Below, in pieces: positions 34,583 to 45,100 of a DNA stretch of 52,500 bases. A program made the translations under genes and the position numbers. The DNA comes from Chrysomallon squamiferum (Eukaryota > Mollusca > Gastropoda > Neomphalida > Peltospiridae). Under the pieces are notes generated by a model, which saw only the letters and a list, made by a program, of their open reading frames with translations, was not told the DNA's origin and did not search any database. How positions within the stretch are numbered: the stretch's first letter is position 1; the number at the start of each line of letters is the position of its first letter. The DNA lies in assembly GCA_012295275.1 (NCBI GenBank), contig CM022679.1, positions 23,309,502 to 23,362,001 of the forward strand, in the 5' to 3' direction.

Positions 34583-36535
34583 GTATGTAACTGCACACAC
34601 AGACAGCACAGTGCACCTTTTTCCTTTCTTTATTTCCTTTTAATTTGTTTGTTGTTATCTTTCCATGAGGGTTTTATTTTACTTTTTTACTTTTTGCTTT
34701 TTCTTGGACAAGGTATTTTTTTGTTGTTGTTGTTGTTTTAATTTTGTTTTTTTAATCTTTTTTAACATTGTTTTTTTTTAATCTTTTTTATGTTTTTTTT
34801 TTTTTGTTTATTTGTTTGTTTTTTGTTTTTTGATTGTAATTTTTAATTTTAATTTTTTTTTTAAACTCAATAGAAGTAAAATTATAACCTGAAATGATTT
34901 TTGTTTTCTCTTAAAATCTTCATGTTACAGACATTTATCTCAAAAATACATATTTTTTATATATCATAAACCTGTTTTGGTATCAGACATATGCATATTT
35001 TTCAATCAGTTATAAGTAGTAACCTGGTTAAAAAAAAAAAAAAAAAAAAATCAGCATGACCTAGTCATTGTTATTATTTTTTTTAATATTTTCTGTCTCC
35101 AAATAGCACGAAACAAAAATTTGTATCAATTGAAATGAAGCTTTGTCTTTGTTTCATACAAAATAATGAATTTTTCCAAACACTATTCTGTCAGTTTTAT
35201 CTTTTCCAAAGCTTACCTATTGAAAAGTTAGATACATTTTTTATGAGATGCTAGGTGGGTTTCTATGCTATCGGGAGGTTTTCATCTCAAAAGGAATTGA
35301 TTTTCAATTCATCACAATGGCTGCCTTATCTCATCTGCCTGTTATTGTTATTGTTCCAGTTGCAGAGTTTTGAAACAAATGTTTGAATATTCATGATGGA
35401 CTATTTTTTTGATTAGTCATTAGGGCAAATCTGAAATTGAAGAGTTTGTATAAATAGCTGTGGTTTGTCTGTTTTGTAATTCTGTTTAATAATTTATTTT
35501 AAATGACTAAGGCATAGATGAGTTTAGTGTATTGGCGATTACTTCTTGGATAGTTGTTTGGGATTTTTTTTGTTTTTGTTTTTCTCAATTTTGTCTATAT
35601 GTTTATCTTTATATTTATTTTGTTTATTTTTTATTGTTTATTATTCTTATTATTTTTTATTATTATTTTTTTTTTTACTTTATTTAAGAATGAATGAATG
35701 GATAAATAATAAATACATGAAATAAAGAAGAAAAGAAAGAAATACTAAATTAATATATATATATATATATAAAGTTGTTTTTTTTGAAATTTTAAAATAA
35801 AGTTGGTTCACAACATTTAAAGCATAATGCCAAGCATGGCTGCACATCACTACAATATTTTCAGCAAAACCAAAATTTTCATTAATTAATGAGCTGATAA
35901 CATTTATAGCTCAGTTGAATACAGTATTAATTGGAGAAATTTCTGCTTTATGAATCAGCCTTTGTTAATCTCATTGATTTCTGAAACACAGCATATAACA
36001 TTTTGAAAGAATATTATTTTTAAATTTTTCATTTATTTTTTTATTTATTTTTGTTTATTTTTAAAATATTTATTTATTTATTTATTTATTTCATCATGTA
36101 CTATTCAAGTAATGTGTTGCTGTGCAGAGAAATGAAAATGACAATATTTTATATCTATCAGTCTATCTATCTGTCTGTCTGTCTGGCTATCTATCTGTCT
36201 GGCTCTCTATCTATCTGTCTGTCTATCTAGCTATCTATCAAACTGCCAAGCTATCTATCTGTCTAGCTATCAATATATTTATCTGTTTATCTATCTGTTT
36301 ATTTATCTTTCTATCTTTCTATTTATCTGTCTATCTAACTATCTATCTATCTGTCTATCTATCTATCTATCTATCTATTTCTCAAACTGTCAGTCTGTCT
36401 GGCTATCTATAGGTCTATATATCTATATATCTATTTGTCTGACTAACTCTGTCTATCTGTCTAACTATCTATCTATCTAACTGTTAGGCTGTCTATCTAT
36501 CTATCTATGTTTATATATGACTGTTTCTGTTGCAG
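34583..36535 (+). other. Rhomboid intron 6
   Basis: T-rich stretch 34620-34870, poly-A 35030-35050, unique sequence 34900-35580 and 35800-36010, (TTTA)n near 36070-36090, and a (CTAT/CTGT)n array of about 350 bp at 36152-36507 that ends just before the acceptor TGTTGCAG. Confidence 0.6.
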
Positions 36536-36652
36536 GTATGTTCATCTGTTTTTCAACATGCTAGTTTTATATATACATAGTGGTTGGAATATCTAGAGAT
36601 GGTTCATGGGTCTTTCAGAATTCTCATTGTTTACATTTTATATACATTGCAG
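36536..36652 (+). pseudogene. EF-hand rhomboid protease, TM2/TM3 exon, disrupted
   Basis: This should encode the H-x-x-x-N oxyanion segment and the L-E-M-V-H-G stretch. In frame from the acceptor it reads YVHLFFNMLV, as expected, then runs off as LYIHSGWNI into TAG at 36594-36596. Shifted by two bases, LEMVHGSFRILIVYI (36593-36637) matches the family almost exactly. Shifted again, GCAGGT (36649-36654) gives the following Ala-Gly. The lesions fit extra TA-rich bases after NMLV (about +7), loss of about two bases before LEM, and about 11 extra bases (TTATATACATT) after VYI. About four residues (V-L-A-G) also seem missing at the end. No intact second copy is visible in 34583-37651. It could be a decayed exon, a damaged allele, or a consensus error in an AT-rich stretch. 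Confidence 0.75.
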
Positions 36653-36767
36653 GTTTGTTTTACTTTTTATAGACATATATATTACATATTATACATATTA
36701 CATTACATATATATATATATATATACATATATACATTTACATATATATATATATATATATATGTATG

Positions 36768-36798
<31 letters not shown>

Positions 36799-37651
36799 AT
36801 TTTATATTATTACAAATATACATATACATTACATTTAGAAGCAGGCATTTATAATAAATGAGAAAGATTTTGGGTTTATTTTATTTTTTTTTTTTTTTTC
36901 TGTTGATTCAAGGCAATAGTATTATTATTATTATTATTAAAATATTATTAATTCAGATTATTACAAATTATTTTTTTTTTTTTTTTAATTCTGTGGAAAC
37001 ACTGTGATTAACTATTTGATAAAATTATTATTATCAATAAAATGTTTATTTCATTATTTATTATTATTATTATTATTGTTGTGAATGTTTTATTCATTCA
37101 GAATGTTTTAACAATTAGTGAATTTTTTAATCCTATCAAACAATGTTTTAACTATTTGTTAAAATGTTTTATCAATAAAATGTTTTTAACAATCAGTATA
37201 TATTTTAACAGAAAGCTTTGTGTTTTAACAATCAGTGAATGTTTTAACAGTCAGTGAATGTTTTAACAATCAGTGAATGTTTTTAACAGTCAGTGAATGT
37301 TTTAGCAATCAGTGAATGTTTTAACAGTGAATGTTTTAACAATCAGTGAATGTTTTAACAGTCAGTGAATGTTTTAACAGTGAATGTTTTAACAAACAGT
37401 GAATGTTTTAGCAATCAGTGAATGTTTTAACAATCAGTGAATGTTTTAGCAATCAGTGAATGTTTTAACAAACAGTGAATGTTTTAACAGTCAGTGAATG
37501 TTTTAACAATCAGTGAATGTTTTAGCAGTCAGTGAATGTTTTAACAGTGAATGTTTTAACAGTCAGTGAATGTTTTAACAGTGAATGTTTTAGCAGTCAG
37601 TGAATGTTGTAACAGTCAGTGAATGTTTTAACAATCAGTGAATACTTCCAG
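36653..37651 (+). other. Rhomboid intron 7
   Basis: (AT)n at 36700-36792, poly-T runs, ATT tracts at 36930-37080, then a 19-bp minisatellite (37080-37645) directly against the next acceptor. Confidence 0.6.
37080..37645 (+). repeat. Minisatellite of 19-bp unit abutting a splice acceptor
   Basis: About 25 copies of AATGTTTTAACAATCAGTG, with variants AACAGTCAGTG and shortened 13-bp units lacking the CAGTCAG part. The last unit merges into AATACTTCCAG, the 3' splice site of the exon at 37652. Confidence 0.9.
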
Positions 37652-37752
37652 GTTCTCTGGGAACATCAGTGTTTGACATGGATGCTTTTCTGGTTGGTGC
37701 GTCAGGTGGAGTCTATGCATTACTGGCAGCACACTTAGCTAATATTTTATTA
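37652..37752 (+). CDS. EF-hand rhomboid protease, catalytic serine exon
   Basis: Starts with GT completing a Gly codon, then [20 protein letters not shown] and [18 protein letters not shown] holds the nucleophile serine on TM4, and Y-A-L-x-x-x-H-L-A-N follows as in active RHBDL proteases. The donor GTAAGT is at 37753 and the exon closes in phase 0. The acceptor CTTCCAG lacks a long pyrimidine tract because minisatellite units occupy the upstream sequence. The catalytic residue is present, so the reading of the gene as an active protease depends on whether the preceding exon is truly broken. Confidence 0.92.
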
Positions 37753-37817
37753 GTAAGTCACTTACTGCGTTTTTAGTAAGACACTTACTTACACATGCAT
37801 CTCTCTCTCTCTCTGTA

Positions 37818-37853
<36 letters not shown>

Positions 37854-37895
37854 CCTCTCTTTCTCTCTCTTGCTCTCTCTCTCTCTTGCTCTCTC

Positions 37896-37934
<39 letters not shown>

Positions 37935-38019
37935 CTCTCTCACCCTCTCTTGCTGTCTCTCTCTCTCTCTGAATTGTTGTTAGCAAATTAAATTCTTTTT
38001 TTTCTTCTTTATGTTCTTC

Positions 38020-38077
<58 letters not shown>

Positions 38078-38258
38078 AAATTATTACTGTATAAAAATTT
38101 GTTTCTGTTGTTCAAAAAAAAAAAAAAAATCTGATGTCTGTTCAGTTGTTTTTTTTCTCTTATATACTGGAGTTTCAGCAGTATTCTCATCAGATTTAAT
38201 TTGTATAAAATTGTATGTTTACATATTGTTGTTGTCATTATTATTTCAAAAACGAATG

Positions 38259-38317
<59 letters not shown>

Positions 38318-38369
38318 CATGGAATTTATGAATATAATATAATGTTGTTATCATTTTTCTTCATTTCAG
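37753..38369 (+). other. Rhomboid intron 8, microsatellite-filled
   Basis: (CT)n at 37799-37970 and 38261-38314 and (ATT)n at 38020-38075. The Arg-Glu-rich open frame on the minus strand here is an artefact. Confidence 0.8.
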
Positions 38370-38424
38370 AACTATTCACATATGGAGCTAGGAATTTTAA
38401 AACTGACTGCTGTTTTTCTAATTG
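38370..38424 (+). CDS. EF-hand rhomboid protease, TM5 exon
   Basis: NYSHMELGILKLTAVFLI plus one base, with acceptor CATTTCAG and donor GTGAGT. It corresponds to N-W-x-x-M-x-x-x-x-x-K-L-x-R-M in vertebrate RHBDL1/3, the loop after the catalytic Ser helix and the start of the next helix. Phase 1 at its end matches the next exon, which starts with CC to make Ala. Confidence 0.85.
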
Positions 38425-38587
38425 GTGAGTTTAAACTAACAAAATGATCAGTATAGTTATAATTTTAAAAATATCTGTGTCCATACCTATATGTGCAGTT
38501 TATTTGTTTATTCAAGTGTATTGAGATAGAAATAAACATGTTATAGCATGATTCCAAAATGTTATTTAGCCACTGTAAAATAATACA

Positions 38588-38641
<54 letters not shown>

Positions 38642-38844
38642 ACACATATATAAATACTTATATAAATATATACATGTAAACAGAGAGAAATATTGTTTTT
38701 CAATGCTAGTATTTAAATAGTGGTAATTTTATTAAATTTATTTTATTTTATTTTATTTTATTCTATTTTATTTTATTTTATTTTTCATTTTATTTTATTA
38801 TTTCCACTCTATTTTATTATGTATATTATTTATTTATTTTCCAG

Positions 38845-39080
38845 CCAGTGCTGATGTAGGTTTTGCCATCTGGGATCGCTACACACATAAGACTGAGTCG
38901 GTGCCTCCCATTGGCTACACTGCACACTTGATGGGGGCCCTGGCAGGGCTAACGATTGGTTTAGTGGTGTTAAAAAACTTTGAACAAAAACTGCATGAAC
39001 AATACATGTGGTGGATTGCTCTTGCTGTTTATCTTGGATGTGTTGTGTTTGCTATTTTCTGGAATATATTTTACTACTGA
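38845..39080 (+). CDS. EF-hand rhomboid protease, last coding exon (catalytic histidine)
   Basis: Reads SADVGFAIWDRYTHKTESVP, then PIGYTAHLMGALAGLTIGLV and VLKNFEQKLHEQYMWWIALA, ending in IFWNIFYY and TGA at 39078-39080. Y-T-A-H-L-M-G-A-x-A-G holds the catalytic His on TM6 and the glycine packing motif. The remainder is the extra C-terminal helix (TM7) typical of eukaryotic secretase-class rhomboids, ending F-W-N-I-F as in RHBDL1/3, without their short proline tail. Acceptor TTTTCCAG at 38837-38844. AATAAA follows at 39136. Confidence 0.95.
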
Positions 39081-39135
39081 AACATTTTTTGAGAGATGTC
39101 ATATATTTTATTATGTATGTGTGTCTGTGAGAGAA

Positions 39136-39141
39136 AATAAA
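39136..39141 (+). terminator. Polyadenylation signal of the rhomboid gene
   Basis: AATAAA 56 nt after the stop codon. A second, distal GAATAAAATATAAAA lies near 40584. Confidence 0.4.
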
Positions 39142-40386
39142 TTAATTTATTAAATGAATACTAAAATATAAAAATTTTTACATTTGTATAATTTAAAACA
39201 AAAATCTCATTAATTTATTTTAAACTAATTTTACTTATTTATTTATTCATTTTTTATACTATTTATATTAATTGTTTGTTATTTATTTATCTATTAAAAT
39301 ATTTATTAACTTACTTAATTATTTATTTTATTTTATATTGTTATTTATTGATATATTTATTTATTAAAATATTATTAACTTATTTAATTATTTATTAATA
39401 ACTTCTGTCACGAGTCATTTTTATTCATTTTGTGTTTTTGTTATAATTTATTATAAACAATTCACTTAAATTTTATTAAAAATTTTATTGCTTATATCAT
39501 TATTTTTATTCTATGATCAGAAATAGGGCATCTTTTTCTATTATTGTTAGAACTGTCTTATATTATTTATAAATACAGATATTAAACTTAATATTACAGT
39601 GATATCAAAACACAGAATGATGTTCTGTACAAAATCTCAGTTTGTAATCATCAGTTATTTGTTTCACTGCCACCAACATCATCGGCATTGTCATCATCAT
39701 CATCATATAAACTATACAATTTGTACTGACACATATACCATCATCATCATCTTCAGAATCGTGAATGTTAAATGATATTTCTTGAACTCCAGTACTGTCA
39801 TTATCATGCCTTGATTGTTATCTATACTTCTATATATATATATATATATATCACTGGCTTCAAATTGATCTTATTATTAATGCCATCATTATTATCATCA
39901 TCATCACGATTACAATAATCATCAATATAACTATCATTAAATCCATCAGAAAAGTGTTAACAACATCATCATCCCATATTTAAATATCCAGTTTTGTATT
40001 TTATTTATATTTTAATCTTATCATTATCATCATCATCATTATCATCTCTAATATCATTATCATCAAATGATCACATAATAATCATCACATTTATATTATT
40101 ATCATTTAAATATTTTGTTATTGGAACTGTTCAAAATTTTTGTGTTTAGCATATTTTATTATCTTTATAAATTTAATTTAATTTGAGTGGAGTTTACTAA
40201 GTTTTTTATGGCCTAATTGTTTAATTTTATATTTATATTTTTTTTATATTCCATTTCTATGAAGAATCCATATTCTGAAACTATACAAATTTAATTATTA
40301 TTATTATTATTATTATTTTTACTGCTACTATTATTATCATCTTTATTATTATTGTTATTAATATTATTACTACTACTACTATGATG

Positions 40387-40428
<42 letters not shown>

Positions 40429-40717
40429 TAAATTATAATTATATTCTAAAAATCTTTATAATCTAATTATTTTAATAATATGCATGATGTACAATTTGGC
40501 CTTCGATCAACAAAACCTCATTACCATTATACTTGTATATATATATATATATATTTGTATACTTGATAAATGACATTAATTATGAATAAAATATAAAATT
40601 CGTATTTTCTTTGTGTTATGTGTTCTTATTGATTATCCAGATCAACAGTTCACACAAATTTATTTGCTAGATGAAATAAACGAATAATATATATCGGCGA
40701 AATATGAGGAAAAGGAG

Positions 40718-40720
<3 letters not shown>
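39142..40720. repeat. Intergenic: (TTTA)n, (ATC)n, (ATT)n
   Basis: TTTA-rich sequence 39230-39400, degenerate ATC/ATT arrays 39670-40120, ATT/ACT arrays 40290-40430. Part could be rhomboid 3' UTR if the distal poly-A signal is used. Confidence 0.7.

Positions 40721-40801
<81 letters not shown>
40721..40801. repeat. (AG)n microsatellite
   Basis: About 80 bp of uninterrupted AG. Confidence 0.95.
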
Positions 40802-40804
<3 letters not shown>

Positions 40805-41326
40805 GCATGTCTTACCTGCCTGTTACAGTGAGATAAAAATTTCAGTGACTCGCGTTTTTGTATGAATTTTCCTTCTTCATTATTCGTTTAATACAATTAT
40901 TCATATCAGTGTTTATCTAATTAAAATTAATCCTGGCGAATTGTTTAAACTGGTCTGTCTTAGAGAAGACTCATATTAACCTTACCAGGCTGCTAATTGA
41001 AAAATCAGTGTGGCCCAAAGCATCTTTATAATGTTTCCATTCTCATTATACGTGGAGTATTTCTGGACACTAGATCGGTTATTAGAACTAACAAAATGTC
41101 AGAAATTGTCCTCTTTGATAAAATTTTTATTATTGGGTATATGTGATTTTCACAACAAAAAAAAATACTTTTTTAATAAGCGATCGTAGGTATAGTAATA
41201 GGAGATAACTCTTCGTAATCTAATTGTTTAGGTTTCCATAGCTTATTTCCCTTGATTCGCGTTCCGTCTATTATTTTAGATACCCCTCTTTTTCTGTCTT
41301 TCCTTCGTCTTCTTTCTTTTTTCTTC

Positions 41327-41387
<61 letters not shown>

Positions 41388-41468
41388 TAATCTGTTTCTA
41401 ATGTCGGGATTGTTATTTTGAGTGCACGTATGTATGTATATTTATTTATGTATGTATGTATGTATGTG

Positions 41469-41523
<55 letters not shown>

Positions 41524-42510
41524 GTATGTATGGATGTATGCATGCACATATGTATGTACGTATGTATGTATGTACGTATGTATTGTTAATGTCAGTGTGT
41601 GTAAGTATGTACCTATGTATGCAAGTATGTTAACACGTTTGTCTGTACGTCTACCCTTTATTCTATTATTAGATTTTTAGGTCCGTTAATTTTGTTAGGC
41701 CTTCATTTTGCAATAACCTACACAAAATCTACAGCAACACGTAATTATTCTCCAGTTTTTAATTATTACTTTCTAAAAGCATTTTTCTCGTGAATATAAC
41801 CTAAATTGAGCCTAACAGACCGGAGAGGTTCGCTGAATCTGTGACAGGAAACAAATGTAACTGATAATTTGCCCCAGTCACTCGACTGTTAAAAAAATAC
41901 TCCGAATACGGCGTCTTTAATATTCCATCGTCTAAATTCACCGTTGTTCAGAATTGATTCAGCATTTCGTTTTCGTTATCTTCCTTTGTGCAAACGCGTC
42001 CATCGAGCTGTTATTAACCACAATGGTTCCCCGAGGATCCTGTTTCTGGTAGTTATGTTATATCGTGTTATTGGCAAATTAACCGAAATCCTAGCCAAGA
42101 CTGCGGTCTCAGAATAGTCGGTCGCACACATAACGTTATTGTGAGTAGATGTTAAGATTTGAGCGATAACCCTAATAACAGTTCGCCATGACAGGAGTTC
42201 GGTTCTTAACTCGTAATTGTTGCCGTTATTTTTACTTCTCTGTTTTAGTGGCACCGTGTCGGCTTTCTGTCGTTTGCCTTCTTCTGAGAGTGTGCGTGTG
42301 TATGTGTGCGTGTGCGTGTGCATGTGTGTGTGCGTGTGCGTGTGCGTGTGTGGGGGTGCGCGCGCCTGCGATTCATGTTCAGTCATTTATTTATTTGTTT
42401 ATTATATATATATATATATTTTTATGTTACTTAATTATGGTTTTTATTTTATTTTATTTTATTTATTTAATTATATAATTTTATTCACTTACTTTATCTT
42501 ATTTTATTTT

Positions 42511-42541
<31 letters not shown>

Positions 42542-42833
42542 GTGTGTTTAATTAAAATGAAAAGGCAACTAACATATTACTTTCTTTTCTCTAATCGTTA
42601 TATAAAATAAGAAATAATATAAAATATTAAACAGATACGATTTCGTTATCAACAAGAAAACTTAGCTTAAGCATCTAATTCAAGTCGAACAACAACAACG
42701 GCAATAATTCACGTACTAATAAATAATAAAAAATATAATAATAATAATGATAATAATAATAATAATAATAATAACAATAATAATAATAATAAAAATAATA
42801 ATAACAATAATAATAACAATAACAACAATAACA

Positions 42834-42883
<50 letters not shown>

Positions 42884-43780
42884 AATAAATAAATAAATAA
42901 ATAAATAAGTAAGTAAACAAACAAACAAATAAATAAACAAATGCAGAACACGCACACCTATTAACTGTAGTCGTGTTTCTGTACCAGTGTTTGCCGAGGT
43001 CATTAGAACATTACAACTTTACTGCGAAATTAACGTTTCAGACGCTTCTTATGAATAATGGTCATTTTTCGTGAGATATCCCCACACACCAATTCGGCGT
43101 CTGTCATGGGTCCATAATTTATAATAATAACTTCGTGTATTCGATTAGGCTGTGTTACGTATGCGGTGGCAATGTCAGCTGAGACTATGGGACACACCTA
43201 ACGGGGCGGATCCACTGTGTAAGAAGGGAGGGTTTGGGGTGGGGTTCTGAAATTGTTTGGAAAGGGTTTTTTTTTTTTTTTTTAATATGTTTTGTTAGGA
43301 CAAAATAAACAAAGAAATTATAATACAAAAATGAAGAAAAAAAATAATAGTATCCTACCTTTAATTTAGATGAATAAAACAAACCATGAAACAAATTATA
43401 AAAAAAAAAAAAATCTTTTGAATGATAATGAATAATTCAAGTTATTTAATAAAAATGAATTATATTTACACTGCCCTAATCTGTTTTATTTTAATAATAA
43501 CAAAAATTACAACAACAGCAACAATAACAACAACAATATTAATAATAGTAATATCAAGGCAATCTTTTAACTGATATTATTATTATTTTTATTATTTTTA
43601 TTTTTGCTGTTGTCGTTGTTGTTGTTGTTGTTATTAATTCAATTTATAATTTCTTTTATATGTTGCATTCTTATTAAATATTATCGGTCATTCGCTCGTA
43701 ATTGTGAAGTATGCAACACAAAGATTAACGTAATCATATTTAAACGTTCAGAAGAACCAAGTAATCAGTTTTTGTTTCTC
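40802..43780. repeat. Intergenic: unique blocks and microsatellites
   Basis: (ATT)n 41330-41388, GTAT/(AT)n 41430-41600, GT-rich tract 42290-42370, poly-T 42512-42541, AAT/AAAT arrays 42730-42930, short A/T runs 43267-43413. Unique blocks 40810-41310, 41640-42240 and 42960-43250 are GC-richer but give no recognisable coding segment. Confidence 0.6.
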
Positions 43781-43805
43781 GTATTTTAGTAAAAAAAAAA
43801 GCATT

Positions 43806-43831
43806 CCGCTAGAGGGCGGGTTGTGACGTAA
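43806..43831. promoter_or_regulatory. CTCF-like motif with adjacent CRE-like site
   Basis: CCGCTAGAGGGCGGG (43806-43820) fits 13 of 14 positions of the CTCF core CCASYAGRKGGCRS. TGACGTAA (43824-43831), a CREB/ATF-type site, follows three bases later. Both are in unique sequence between the convergent rhomboid and SAM-domain genes. Confidence 0.35.
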
Positions 43832-43984
43832 TTCTACTTCATACTGTAACGTAATTATGTAATACACACAATGGCGTTCATGTGTCCACAAACAAGTGTT
43901 TTCTTCTACGTCTGTGTTAAATAACTTGGTTCTGTTTAGGCTTTTATAGGGTTCTTTATTTTATTTTTTTATCTATTATTATTG

Positions 43985-44090
43985 TTGTTGTGGCTACTAC
44001 AACTACTACTACTACTACTACTACTACTAGTACAATTACTACTACTGTTCCTACTGCTAATATTACTAATACTAGTAGTAGTATTATAGC

Positions 44091-44135
<45 letters not shown>

Positions 44136-44275
44136 GGTGGTGTTGGTGGCAGAACTTGTGGTAAAAGTGATAGAGGTAGTAGTGGTGGTGATACTAGTAG
44201 TAGCAGTAGTAGCAGTAGTAGCAGCAGCAGTAGTAGTAGTAGCAGTAGTATTACTCTTGCTGTTGTTGTTTTTTA
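43985..44275. repeat. TAC then TAG/TGG trinucleotide array with strand switch
   Basis: ACT units to about 44075 change to the reverse-complement-like AGT/GGT units to 44255, so the two halves are partly complementary and could pair. Confidence 0.85.
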
Positions 44276-45100
44276 GCCATTACTCAAGTCTGCTAGACAC
44301 TCCATTCCCAAGACATTCTTTTGAATTTGCTTCGTACGTCAGTGAGATTTCATAGGATTAATGTTTATATTCAGCGTCAATTCTTAACTTACAAAGAACA
44401 AACACAGTACAGAGGTCTGTGTTAATAATTAATAGCATGGTATTAAATTTTTAAAGGAAAACTAGATGAGGAAGAACTGAAATATAAATGAATTTTAGGT
44501 AATGTTTAAAAATAATGAGGTCAATGAAATCGGTTCGTTTTTTATGAATGTTGCAAGTACTTGCTTTATATATATTTTAATTTTGTATACACACATATAT
44601 ATTATACAGTTACATACATACATAGTTAATGCACACAAAAAAATACACATATACATACACATGCATAGACATACGTAACAGATACAGATGCATATACATA
44701 CATACATACATACACACATACATAATTGACACATATGTAATAGATACAAACATACATATATGCATACAAATATACACACACAAACACACATACATATATT
44801 CACATTCAAAACATACATACAAACATATAGACATATACACACACACATTCAACAACTTAGATAATAAAAATAAAATAAAAACAAAAAACTTTTCTTTATT
44901 TTTTGATATGTTTTATTTATGTTGAAATGCTCTTGTACTGTCCACTTAATGAATATACATGAACATGTTAATGAACACATACAAACTTTATTCCCGGCGA
45001 AACAAAGCCACGCCTTTTTTGTGGGCGTGGTTACAAATAAATTACTAATGGCGTAATCGTGAATGTATAATGTAAGAAACAACTATGGATTTCCGTATAC
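44276..45100. repeat. Unique sequence and (ATAC)n array
   Basis: Degenerate ATAC/ACAC repeats at 44585-44850. A 7-bp inverted repeat CCACGCC/GGCGTGG (45008-45030) with a 9-bp loop lies in a GC-rich spot. Confidence 0.6.

Noticed and set aside
36564-36580. A 17-bp GT...AG piece read as a tiny intron in the damaged rhomboid exon
   Set aside because: Far below animal intron size, and its removal does not restore the expected frame through LEMVHG.
37190-37640. 19-bp repeats considered as a CRISPR-like or coding repeat
   Set aside because: Contiguous, variable unit length, inside an intron, no open frame through the array.
41976-42386. 136-codon minus-strand frame
   Set aside because: First third is translated GT repeat; the rest has no recognisable domain or splice support.
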